Positions 43,690 through 54,569 of a stretch of 64,000 nucleotides of DNA are shown piece by piece. Positions within the stretch are counted from its first letter, which is position 1. Every line of letters starts with the position of its first letter. A program made the translations under genes and the position numbers. The stretch comes from Triatoma infestans (taxonomy: Eukaryota; Arthropoda; Insecta; Hemiptera; Reduviidae). The stretch spans positions 155,568 to 219,567 of the forward strand of contig JAAEAF010003376.1 in assembly GCA_011037195.1 (NCBI GenBank), written 5' to 3'. The notes under the pieces are model-generated. The model was not told where the DNA came from and searched no databases. It worked only from the letters and a program-made list of their open reading frames with translations.

Positions 43690-44429
43690 ACTTACACTAT
43701 TAAGAAAATTAGAAAAAAGTATTGGCAAGATTTGGCTAAATTAGCTGTATGTAAGGAACTGAAAGAAAACATCACTTCGGCAACAAGTGTATGAGAGATT
43801 ATTTGCTTACCCTTATAACACGGAAACGTCTCCTTTTGTTTAGAAACTGTAAATTCTATTCTACTGTCGGTATACTTTTTTTTTTTAAATACTGGATGAA
43901 CCCAAAATTTGCACATTAAAATATAAAAATTAATCCATGCTTTTTTTTCAATTTCACAATAGAACCAAGATAAAATGCGACAAATTTATTTGTGTAACAA
44001 GATGACTACTTAACTTTAAGTCAGTCCATTTAAAAATCCAGCAGGAACCAATAAGAATAATTTGTTAAGTTTGTTAATTTGTTAATTATACACGTTTTCA
44101 GATGTTTCCTTTTCTAGCATGAATATATCAAGTGATTATTTTATAAACTGGGATTATCCTTGCGAATCAAAGCATTTTATTCCGCTGAATATTATTTTCA
44201 TCGTGGAAAAGTTCAGTAATTTTTCTAATTATTAGAAAAAGACAGAGACAATATTCAGTATTTACTAAATTATCTTATTGAAAATTACAAATCCTAAACT
44301 GTTTATTAAGTAAAGTAATGCCTATTTTTTCAGGCGGGCTCAACGTCCAAATACCAAGTTAGGTGTTGTGGACGGGGATGGAAACACATACTTAACATTT
44401 TTTTATTTAACTAATATAAGTTTAGCAGT
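43690..44429. other. No recognisable gene
   Basis: AT-rich sequence with runs of T; no repeat family I recognise. Confidence 0.4.
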
Positions 44430-44505
44430 TATACGCGCGACTCTAACTGGGGACCTTCCAGTTATAAGTCCACGCGCATAATTACTACGCCAAACCATGA
44501 TTATA
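44430..44505 (-). tRNA. Degenerate tRNA-like sequence or SINE head
   Basis: On the minus strand: TGGCGTAGTAATTATGCGCG (A box-like), then GGACTTATAACTGG where an anticodon loop would be (possible UAU) and GGTCCCCAGTTAGAGTC (B box-like, TTAGA instead of TTCGA). The anticodon and T stems do not pair properly, so it is not a functional tRNA. Confidence 0.35.
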
Positions 44506-46019
44506 ACTATTTGCCTGTACATCAGAAATCTAATATAGGACTAACATTTACAGAGGAATTAACAAACTGGGTAATAACCTTAAGGAAAACAGCCTGAGTT
44601 CATCCAAAGACACGCGATCCGACAAAAGGTCGTGAACTTGATTCACTCATAATCCCAGTTAAGATGTTTCTTCCTCTTACTCATAAACCCTTCAGAAGGG
44701 ATCAGACGTAGCCCCGTGAGGAATGTTGTCTTCCTAATCTACGAAGTCGAGGAAGGATCAGCTAGGTACCTGAGAAATTCATATGATTATATAGCATCTC
44801 CCACTATCAGCCCTAGACTCCTAAATAGTATCCTACCCCGCTTCCAATCTACTGAGCCATCCACAAGAATGAATGTTACCAAAACATGAAAACTAAAGAA
44901 ATATTTGTCAGCAAAACACGAATAACAATGGAAGTTGTCGAGAAGAGCCAATTTAGACAGATATATACCTCTTCATTACCAGAGATTCCCACATTATTTG
45001 ACCTTAGTACCCAAACTATAAGGAGGAGCATAACATATTTCTAGTAATCTGGAGGTCAAAGCCACCAGAGGACACCATAACCATAGTGCTCCTACCCGGT
45101 CAGACAATCCGATAGATACAATCCCTTTTTAATTTGATTTAGGGACCCGCTTATCCGAAATAACTAGGAAAAAAGTGGTCCTTTTGAAAGCCTTAACTGT
45201 ATCAATTACCTATCGGAAACGTTTAATGTAGTAATTGCTTTAAGAAAAATTAAACTTGTGCCTCATTATTTTCAATAGAATGTTAATTTTCAATGCCAAG
45301 TAATTCTCAAGTCTAAATTTTTTTACTGTACGCAACTTATTTTTTTAGGCCGAGTTTTATAATTAAAAAAATGATTTGTTCCAACCAGATTACCAGATTT
45401 GTTACAATGGAGATTCCAAAAATTCATATTTTTATTATAATGAACTCTTTTAGCGGGCTTTAAAATGGAACGGTTTCTCTACAAGTATCCATGTTTGGTT
45501 TCAGTATATAGAACTTATTTTGTTCATCTACTCTCATTGTTTGCAAGAATTTCACAGAAAATGTTTTATGGAACTCCTCAGCGACCCGCAAAAGTGTAAG
45601 TTATTTTCTTACAAGTTTTCGTAATTTTGATAACTGAAAATTCGAAGGATTTCAATATCTTTTTCTTGACTGTCCATTTCTTCTGCCGCAGAACTTTCTG
45701 CTCGGTTTCCCTCTTGACGCTACTGTGTTTTTGGAATCATTCGTACATTTATTGTTGGGATAAATATTTAAAAAAGTTTTATAAATTTTAATATTTTGAA
45801 TGAAAAAGGGATGGCTGAATGACTGCAGTTTTGCTATTGAAAAAAAACATAGTTTACTTCTCTATTATCTGACAATACCTCTGATCTCTGACAATATCAG
45901 TAATTAAACTTAACTTGGCTATAATAAAGAATTTATGTGGAACACGTCAAACTGGTAAATGTGGCCAATGTGAGCATAATGGTTCGCTTAGTCAGAGAAA
46001 TTCCAAACAAGATTTTATT
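44506..46019. other. No recognisable gene
   Basis: Region 44,600-45,120 is less AT-rich and non-repetitive within the window, possibly an old transposon; no reading frame or motif supports a call. Confidence 0.35.
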
Positions 46020-46570
46020 ATTTTCTAACAGCTCAGACTTGAACTCATAAAAACTTTATGTGACATAAAATAAATAGTGCAAGCTAATCAGTCCAAAGTT
46101 ATTGATATTATTTCTGTTATAAAAGACGTATGTTTAATAATTACAGGCAGGAATCTATAAATAGTCAGCAACATGTTTGTTATAGGAAAATGGCTTTTAA
46201 TAAAAATAATTATGTTTATAGTAAACTCTTGAATTCAACACAAGTTATATGGATATTTAAGATAAGAGGAGAGCAATTGTATCTAAATAAATATTCTTAC
46301 GGAAAAACTGTTAAAAATTGTTCCTTATGTAGCAGTAACCTAATCGAGGATACGTTTCATTTTATATCTGAATCCTCTATGTTAGAAACTTTTAGGATGA
46401 TATTTTTTAATAAACAAACTTTGTTGCAGAGTTTAAACAATATATGAATGGTAAAGATTGCTTAGTCTAGATGATTTCTGTATACACGCTTGGCGCTATA
46501 GACATTCTCTAGTAAAATATAAAAAAATAAACGATTAAAATAAAATCAAATAACAATAATTCAATAATTA
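46020..46570 (+). mobile_element. LINE-C: 3' fragment of the LINE-A family
   Basis: Only the C-terminal end and 3' UTR remain, in plus orientation, ending in an A-rich region (AAAATAAACGATTAAAATAA). The 5' boundary is uncertain. Confidence 0.65.
46130..46447 (+). pseudogene. LINE-C ORF2 C-terminal domain
   Basis: A 105-codon frame holds LNKYSYGKTVKNCSLCSS then NLIEDTFHFISESSMLETF, i.e. C-x2-C-x9-H-x4-S, the same decayed zinc knuckle as LINE-A and LINE-B, followed by SLNNI. No RT domain. Related to the minus-strand copies by layout and residues (CSLC, HFI, L-x-x-F/I-R). Confidence 0.68.
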
Positions 46571-49520
46571 TGTTTTTAATATTAATAATCAAGTTGGGTA
46601 TGATTCTGAATTAGATTATGCAACTCCTCAGACGGTCGTCGACCATGAGAAGTGGCTTGTATTTTTGTAAACATTACATATTGTATATCGTTATTTATAA
46701 CTAAAGAGATAATAATATTAATAATGACAGTGCAAGTTAATCACATATTGTTTAAACTCTCAAAGCGCCATCAAGAAATTACCATCAATTTTTTTCACCA
46801 CTCTATTAACATTAATTTCATTCTGACCTGATGCAATAAGGTAGTTCTAAACATTAACAAAAACTGTTTACTTTTTGACCTTAATTTTTATTTAATATCT
46901 TTAATACAACAGAATTAAGCTGACTGATAGTTAAATGGAACATTACATTAGCTGATTTCTTCTAAGGCAACTTTCCTTAATCGAAGTATTTTATAAAATA
47001 TCAAGTAATTCAATAAATAACTTACGTTCTAAGCCTTACAATAAATTTTTGATTAATTAGGAATAATTTATCCAGAGTTTATACCACTAATAAGATACTC
47101 TATGGCATTACAGAGTATTTATTTACCCGATTTGCGGACTATGATTTTTCTATGCTGAAATTATTCAGTTGCAATGCAGCAAAGATTAAATTTATTTTAA
47201 TATTCTTATTTTAAATAAATTTAGAATTTCATTTTTAATTTCTTAAAACCTAAATTAATTTTCTTCAAAAATTCTTATATTGCAAAACTGCCTTCTAAAT
47301 CGCACTTTTTTGCCAAAGCTCCTTACTGACAACGAAGTTCTTAGACAAATCTATAGTCTTCACAGAATAAACCCTTCGCTCCAATCATGCTCGGTATAGT
47401 TCTTTAGCTAAAATTATCCGTTCGTTTTATATCGGAGCTAGTTTTAGTTTGCAAGTTTTTTGCGTGAATGTCACTTTCAACCAGTTCTCTATTAAATGAC
47501 TCAACACTGAGTTGTCTGACATTGCTGAATTCGAACTGGTCATTCAAAATCGATGTGGGGAACACTCAATGAACATCTCTCTCTATCTTTGCTTTGTTAT
47601 TCTGGCCAGACTCAGGTTTCGTGTGATCTGGATTGGAGGCATACATCACACCAGGAGCCAACTTTTTCCCTTACATATTTAAAGTAAATCAACAAATTGG
47701 GGTAGCCACTTTTTCCGAAAGTAAATGAGTTTCTTAACTCATCGTTTTAAGCAATTTTGCCTTCTAATGCTTAATAATCCAATACCGACTGAACAGTCAA
47801 TATTTTCCAATACACCTCCGAAGGATAATGTGTCAGCTCCAACTCATCAAATACCTCTTATCATTTGAAAATAAAAGAGATTACGAGCTGACAAATAAGC
47901 CAATTTCATGCAAATGCTCTTGAAGACCAACATGCCAGTACGAAGCTAAACACCACAAAAGAGTCTTTGTTTAACGAAATGTTTCAATGTCCCTTACATC
48001 CAAGAAAGGCTCCTAATGTTGCCTACAACTGTCATTTCCATGGGCTGCCATACATTTTCTATATAGTGTACGCTATGATTCATTAGCCCGCTCTAGAATT
48101 AGTGAGTAGACTACTGCAACGGTTTACGCAACAATTCTGATAGCCTATTCGCTTTCACGCTTCTCTTTAGCCAGTAGTGATGAGGTAACAATTGCAGCAA
48201 AATTTTATCCATTTCTGAATGTTTGGACAGTTGTAGAAGGGACAGGTTATAACCCAAAAACATTGCGAACTGAAAGTATTAATGTTTGTAGAAGGAATGT
48301 GGTGTCTAAAATCTAAGCAATGTATAATTGTTAGCGAGTGTGACTGAAGGTGAGCTGGACAACTACCTCTGAAACCCTATATGCGAATGTGGGGGGGCAG
48401 TGTCGTTAAGTTGGCTAATCCGCACAGACGCCAACATCACATTTTTTGAACATCGGCATACTTTTCTATTCAAAAGTCTACTGACATCTCTTTAGAGGAT
48501 TTATGGTTTGATAATTAGCAATAGATGTTGTTGCTTGCAAATCTCCCAGCATAATTTTGCTTTTGAATACTCCCCTACAAACCAGCTTTTCGTTTTAAGA
48601 GGGCGTTCTAAGAAGTTCACCGCAATGAAAGGCCGAGCAAGTGGGAAATGGCAAGTTTCTATGAAAAAGAAAAACTATTAGAGTTAAATTCTGACTGCCA
48701 ATATTTTTTGACAGCTTCTATTTATCCAAAGCTTTAAGAAAATAAACAGCAAATAAGTTGAGTGAGTGCAGAGGCATTATTGTTTCTAAAGAATAGGCGT
48801 TTTCCAAGTATCTCTGCAGAAAGGGTACAAGTGATAACTGAGTACAAGTGATAACTATTTAAACATTAAGCATAGAGAACTTTATAAAAATTAGATATAT
48901 AAATAATAAAATATAATATATTTTATATATTTTATAATGAATTTTGTAAATTCATAATATACAAAACTTTCTAATTTGTACGTTACGTACTGAAATTTAG
49001 TCTTCTTTGAATGAATCAAAGTAAAATATAAAAACAGTTTGTGCAGGTTTCTTTTTCTAATAAAGCCTTGTGATATGAGAACAATGATTTCGATTCAATA
49101 GGGTCTAGACGTATATGTACAATGCAAGCATAGAATGTTGACAACTTGCTGACAAAAGCATATTCATGTATGAAACAACTTCACCAATTGAATGTAAACA
49201 TCAATATATATATATATATATAATATATACATATATAAACATTTAATCGATAATGTGCACACCTTTCAGCTGACGATAACAAAACTTTGTAAACAAAAAA
49301 AAATACAAAAAGGAAATGTCACTCATTTGTGTGAGAAACAGATATGGATTAGAGAAAAAGAGAAAAATAATGTTAAAAATTAAAATTAATAATAATACTA
49401 ACAGTATGTAGTGTAGTGTAGATGAGCTCTGCTAGGTAGCGTGTACTCTATGACCTCGTGGGCCGGGCATATGATATACATTATCTGTCAACATGGTGTC
49501 AGCCTGCAGCAGTAACGCCT
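46571..49520. other. No firm gene; old repeat suspected at 47.3-48.65 kb
   Basis: From about 47,300 to 48,650 the base composition is more balanced than its surroundings and there are many near-open frames on both strands, but no motif I can assign. A decayed DNA transposon is plausible. The remainder is AT-rich with an (AT)n run near 49,203. Confidence 0.3.
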
Positions 49521-49523
49521 TAC

Positions 49524-49690
49524 TTCCGCCGCTTCCCTGCAAGCGAGCTAGCCTCATCCGACGGCCGAATCGCTTCTATCACTTTCACACACTTAATTCC
49601 AGCACCTGCACGCACTTGCGTGTCCCTTCTTACCACAGCTTCACCCGCACTTTGCAATCTAATCCACTACAGGTATTACAAAACACCTGC
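49524..49690 (-). promoter_or_regulatory. Candidate first exon / promoter region of host gene
   Basis: A GC- and CpG-richer island (CGATTCGGCCGTCGG, GGGAAGCGGCGGAA) in AT-rich sequence. On the minus strand it ends GGCGGAA|GTAAGG, a fair splice donor. A Met at 49,557 reads MRLARLQGSGG plus one base (phase 1), which would join in frame with the exon at 38,661-38,780. The start context is weak, so the exon could also be untranslated and translation begin at the Met of the next exon. Inference only. Confidence 0.3.
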
Positions 49691-49850
49691 AACAGTACAA
49701 AAAAAAAATAACTGTTAATGATTTAATTTTTTTTTAATAATAATTTTACTACTTTAAAATTATTATTAAAGTTTCTGAAACGTCAGGCTTCTTTACCAGA
49801 TCAATAGAGACAATGTGGCTCAAGTCCATTTGAGACTGATTAGTTTATCA
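49691..49850. other. Intervening AT-rich sequence with a GAAACGTC motif
   Basis: CTGAAACGTCAGGCTTCTTT (49,772) on the plus strand resembles the complement of the Penelope-type hairpin motif. Otherwise unremarkable. Confidence 0.3.
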
Positions 49851-50275
49851 AGGATTATTAAAACCCCCTAGAAATCAATTTTCCTGGAGAAATGTTTCAA
49901 TGAAAAGTAATAGGCATTAATGGTATAGATAGAATACGAAATTTAATGAAATTCTTAAAGACGGTTTTAAGAAAATCGGGTAAAAATGAATAAATAAAAT
50001 CATTCAGTAAAGTGGCACTTCCGATTGATGGATTTTGACAGACATCTTGGTGTGTGATCCGTAGCGGTACCTAAAGAGAATACCAAGTTTGACTTTTCGT
50101 TTTTGAGATATTTTGTTCACCAGTCGCACACCCACAGACCATTTGCTACAAATATGTTTTCGTCATCAGGGGCTTGAAAACATATATTTCCGGTGAAAGC
50201 TAAATTTCGAAAATTTGACATATCGCTTTACTTACTCTTACTAGGAGTAAGGAAAAGTAAAAAAAAATTAAAATA
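49850..50275 (-). repeat. R1 repeat copy (minus orientation)
   Basis: Contains TTTTCCTGGAGAAATGTTTC, GTGGCACTTCCGATTGATGG, CGGTACCTAAAGAGAATACC, AAGTTTGACTTTTCGTTTTT and TTCCGGTGAAAGC in reverse R1 order, ending at CTCTTACTAGGAGTAAG, the terminal palindrome. Confidence 0.8.
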
Positions 50276-50572
50276 CTATTTAATGAAATTTCCTAATAAT
50301 TAAATAATTATAATTTTCAATGTAATGTTCAAATTATTTGCATAATAAATGTTAATGTTACCTTAAAAGAGAATAATCACTAGAAAATGATGATAAATTT
50401 AGCAAGTGTGTGTTTGTTTAGCAGATTATAGAGACAAGTGTACTGGGAATCCTAAATCTAAAGGTGTCCTAGGTAAATTACAGATTATTTAACAGCTGTG
50501 TTTAGTCGTTACATCATTAATCTATTTAATATTTACTAAGAAAAATATTATAAATTTTAATGAAGCGAACAC

Positions 50573-50870
50573 TTACGCACCAGTGGCTAGATAATGTGTT
50601 TTTTTTAATAAATAAAAAGTGCCCATTACGGCCAGAATTTTTATAACAGAAAAAGAAAATAATTGCAGCACTACAACAAGACGGTTATAAGGACACTTGC
50701 ACCTCCCCAGTCTATCGGCATGCTCGCTAGTGTTCAACCAAAAAGATCTGCACAAAAATAACTACCACTTTCCGCCCACTCGCACAATCCAAACATAAAC
50801 AAATGAGCCAAGTTATATTGGGGTAAATATATTATGAACATTATTAGTAATGTAACGGCCACTAGTAGTG
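50573..50870 (-). promoter_or_regulatory. Second candidate first exon on minus strand
   Basis: Balanced sequence including GAGTGGGCGGAAAG, ending on the minus strand at ACTGGTGC|GTAAGTG, a strong donor. A frame from MCRSFWLNTSEHADRLGRCK or from MGTFYLLKKTHYLATGA reaches the donor in phase 2, which does not fit the exon at 38.66 kb directly, so it would be untranslated or belong elsewhere. Weak inference. Confidence 0.22.
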
Positions 50871-50984
50871 CTTACATACCTAGAAATACGTCACAATTGG
50901 CAACAATGTTCACTTTTTTTTTGTTTAGGGGCAAAAAAATTTAAAATAAAATAAATAATCCGGTGCAAAACACTCAGACGACTT

Positions 50985-51275
50985 TCTCTTACTGCAGTTT
51001 CACAGTTCTTATTGACAAATTTTAAACGTCTAGTTTCTTTTAATATTCATTATCACAAAATAAAATAAATCAAATAAAAGTGATAGATATTTATTTATGT
51101 GAGCTGAAACTTCGAGGAAATCGCTGAAAACTGAAAAACCTTTCGGTTCTATGAAATCCTTGCTAATGATTTTGACCGAAACCTTAATGTCAAATACAGT
51201 GGTGGTACCTAAACGAAATGTGAAGTCTCAGCTTCCCGCGAGTTTTCGTTTTTGAGAGATTCTATTCCTATCACA
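50985..51275 (-). repeat. R1 repeat copy (minus orientation)
   Basis: Starts CTCTTACTGCAGTTTCACAG and contains GTGATAGATATTTATTTATG, GTACCTAAACGAAATGTGAA, CAGCTTCCCGCGAGTTTTCG in reverse R1 order. Confidence 0.75.
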
Positions 51276-51279
51276 AATA

Positions 51280-51945
51280 TTCCTACAAAAAACAAATTCA
51301 TTTTCTAATCTATTTTTCAAACTATAATAAAAACCACATGATTTTTTATAGGCTAGTTAACAGCTTTCGAAAAAAAAAATTCATTATGTAAACAACGAGG
51401 ATAGCTATTTCACAAAGAATGTATTTTGTTTGAATGTTCAGCTTTCTGACATTAATAATAGAAATAATATTACTAATAAAATGTAAAATATACTTTTCAG
51501 CTAAAAAAAACATTCAGGAATAGATAAAAAAATGTTAGCATCCTTACTACTTTCAACACGAAACTCTGTGACTTAACTACATGTGTAGTTTCATTATAAT
51601 CTTTTTTGATGCAGAATCTATTTGTAAATTAAGTCACTATGGTTGACAATAATTTTAATAATATAGCTTCTCTATTTCTTCTAAAGTATTAAAAGTAACT
51701 AAAATTATTGTAATAATAACTAAAAAACCATACAATTTTGTAGTGTTAATAAAATATATTTCTACCTTTTATTTTGTAACATTTGAAAATGACACCGTGT
51801 TGCCGAAACGTCATGAAAAATCACAAAAAAATTAGATAAACTAGACAAATACATACAATTTTGGAGACTATTAGGGGTATCTTATCAACCAAGAATACAC
51901 AAACACCATAAACCACACATACTCTAAATCGTATTTTTCAAATGA
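51280..51945 (+). other. AT-rich stretch with a Penelope-type hairpin motif
   Basis: TTTGAAAATGACACCGTGTT then GCCGAAACGTCATG (51,784-51,817) matches the motif. Nothing else is recognisable; it may be a remnant of a Penelope-like terminus. Confidence 0.4.
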
Positions 51946-51949
51946 ACGT

Positions 51950-52320
51950 AACTTCCTTAACATGTATCTCCGCTGAAATTTAATTTTGTAATAAGCAGTA
52001 CAGAAAAGTCACACTTCCAGTCAACCCATTTTCTTTAATCTCGGAATTTTGGCAACACATTTTCTCCTAATCAATATTATACAGATGATTGAATCGTATA
52101 ATTAATAAAATGGCAATTTAAAGGAAAGCATAACCCCATCCTTCGGCCAAACTCCTCTTAAATGAATTTTCTCAGAAAAAATATTAGATCTCATGTGTTT
52201 AACGTATTTACACAATTTTAAAAAAATCGTTGAATTTACAATAAAATTGCAATTCCATTCAGTAAAGTAGTAATTCCAGTTGACAGATAATTTACTGTAA
52301 AACACTTAGGTCTTCGGGTT
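51950..52320 (-). repeat. R1 repeat copy (minus orientation)
   Basis: Contains GTCACACTTCCAGTCAACCC, AATCTCGGAATTTTGGCAAC, AAATGAATTTTCTCAGAAAA and GTAGTAATTCCAGTTGACAG in reverse R1 order. It runs into the Penelope-like fragment. Confidence 0.7.
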
Positions 52321-52995
52321 AAGGCAACGTCAGTGGTTGGTTATAAACCTATGTTTCGCCCATATTGTAGTAGGTTATTTCAGGATAGTGTTGCCTCTAA
52401 AGCTGAAACAATATATGTGGGTAGTCTATATCAGGGAGAGGAGGACAAATTTCCACTGCAAAAAGTGGGGGTCTATATGATTCCTTGCAGTCGTGGAGAA
52501 AAAAAACATAGGACGGACTGAAAGATTAATCACTGTGCGCCTTAAAGAACGCATACAATGTGTCACCATAAAACCGAAAAGCCTGCACCTGCAGAACATT
52601 CATCCACAACTGGGCATGCAAGAAATTTTGAGAACACCAAAGTCCTTGCCCAAGTGGGCAATTATTACGAATGTGTCGTAAGAGAGACAGTAAAAAGAAG
52701 AAAACTGTTTGAATAGCGATGATGGACTCCGTCTGAGCAGAACATGGCTGCCCCTGCTCAGAGAAAGGAGAGAAACGGAAAAGGAAAAAATGTTTAAAAC
52801 TAAAGGAAAAATAAAATTAAGCCTCACTACCAACAAACAGCCTTCTACAGAAGGGGGGGAACTAACTAACCCCACCACTCCTCTGCTTTACAATACCCAC
52901 TATATATATTGTCAGAATTGTTTCAGCTTTAAAGGCGTTAGTACCCTGAAGTAGCGTATTGTAATATGGACGAAACGTTAGTTGGTTATATAATA
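52321..52995 (+). mobile_element. Penelope-like element 3' fragment
   Basis: Holds the C-terminal GIY-YIG endonuclease end of a Penelope-like element and, 30-60 bp beyond, the motif CCTGAAGTAGCGTATTG..GGACGAAACGTTAG. The reverse transcriptase proper is absent, so the fragment is 5'-truncated. The boundary with the upstream R1 copy is near 52,320. Confidence 0.75.
52333..52954 (+). pseudogene. Penelope-like GIY-YIG endonuclease remnant
   Basis: Three frames: 52,333-52,521 with KAETIYVGSLY and LQKVGVYMIPCS; 52,493-52,681 with IGRTERLITVRLKERIQCV; 52,709-52,954 with NSDDGLRLSRTWLPLLRERR. GVYMIPC..(KK)..IGRTER....RLKE is the GIY-YIG pattern of Penelope endonucleases (usual form GVYKIPC..C...YIGQTGRS...RLKEH). 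The NxDDGxxLSxxWxPLL block is the normal end of that protein. The alternative frame also gives KVLAQVGNYYECVVRE, which continues the family order. The catalytic Tyr of the YIG part is damaged (KKHRTD or KKNIGRT), and two frameshifts near 52,505 and 52,690 disable it. The enzyme would nick DNA to prime reverse transcription. Confidence 0.75.
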
Positions 52996-53914
52996 TACAT
53001 ACAATTCATTAAAAACATTTTATCGTATCAGAGGACCTCAAAATCGTCAAAAAACTCAGTTTAACAAAATTGGCACACTCGCAATTTATCTCTTACAACA
53101 ATACAAAGAAATATAAATAAAAATCGACAAGAGATTATAAAATCGTTGAAAAATATCTATCTACTTATCAATTTCCAAACAAGTAGTAAAACAATTAAGC
53201 TTTATGATTATAAATTATTTAATAAAAGTTACTAAAGCCAGGCAATAGTAATGCATTATATAATGGTTAAGGATTTTTAAGTAATATAATTTGAAGGATT
53301 TTATTTAATATGAACTCAGAAACATTATATACGAATTTAAAAGAAAATATAAATAAATAAATATGGAGCTGCTCAAGTGGGAAGCGAGAGATATTTCTCC
53401 CTTTCATAATGTAAACAGACAAGTCAGTTAATTCTAATAAACGTCACAGCTGAAAAGACAAATCTAATAAGTGTACTAAAAAAGAGGAAATATTTATAAT
53501 TAGATTTAGGCCTTGGGAGAACATTTTTCACATATACTTAGTTTTTTCTCCCATAAATAAAACAATCATATTACACCAACCATATTATTTGAAAATAATA
53601 GTGGGATTAAAGAAATATTGTAAATAAGAGGCCATCATATAAAAATAGAATAAAACTTTGAAAAAAATGTTTACAACTATTTTGTTTAAACAATTACAGC
53701 ATAAAAAGTTTAACTTCAGTTTACGCGTCTTTACATAATTTTCAAGTAGTACACACACTTTTTGTCATTCCTGCTCTTAACAGTGAATGTCATATGATTG
53801 ATTATAATCTAAATACTTGCTTAAAATGTAATATGCATTTCTAAGGAACTATCTGAGAATTCAAAGACTCCCTATTGTCTCTTCTTAAACTCATTAATAG
53901 GAATTTTCACTGCC
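52996..53914. other. AT-rich stretch without recognisable gene
   Basis: Random short frames only. Confidence 0.45.
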
Positions 53915-54090
53915 GGATTCCGGGCTGAATTCTTTCGTTACAGACAGCACTTCCTAATCGGATGTTGAGCTTTAGAGAATCTTAGGGAGAGAAAATCTAA
54001 AGGTAGCGCCGCCTCAACTTGAAACAGAGATTCCCAGCTAGAAAGTCCTTTCGTCACGTGGTCCTCATCACGCTTACCCTCTCCTATTAT
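53915..54090 (-). mobile_element. tRNA-derived SINE, copy 6 (highly diverged)
   Basis: Plus strand retains TTCTTTCGTTACAGACAGCA, TGAGCTTTAGAGAATCTTAG, AGAAAATCTAAAGGTAGCGC and ACTTGAAACAGAGATTCCCAG. The tRNA-like head is poorly preserved. Confidence 0.5.
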
Positions 54091-54554
54091 TATGTTCTTC
54101 GCAACCAAAGGTTTGCTAATAAATTTTAATTCCATCCCTGAGATTTGCTGAATAAACACCGTCAGAGCCTCCACGAGAATCAAAACTCGGCTCGCAGCAA
54201 AGGCAAGAGCACTAGTCTTAGCCTATGCGGGGTGTAAGCAAAACTAAACAAGCAAATCTATACCAAATGAAAATTATTAATATTAGTACAGTAATTTATG
54301 AATATTTATATTTATTTGCAAACTTTTTTGAAACAAAAGTAGGTCAGAATTTCAAACTCACAACACGACAAAACCACTGACTGCTCACTTCATCAGCATT
54401 AGTAACAACACTAGGGTTTTTGTACTTTTTACTACGTTAAGCTTTCTTTTAAACTGCTTATATAAAATAATATTTAGTACATTAGAAGCATTTATAGAAT
54501 TCCAAATTCGAAGAAGTCGGATAACGAGGAGTGCAAGTTAATCAGAATAGTCTC

Positions 54555-54569
54555 GAAATCGGCTATATT
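54555..54569 (+). repeat. LINE-D target-site duplication, left
   Basis: GAAATCGGCTATATT; the right copy differs by one base. Confidence 0.75.
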
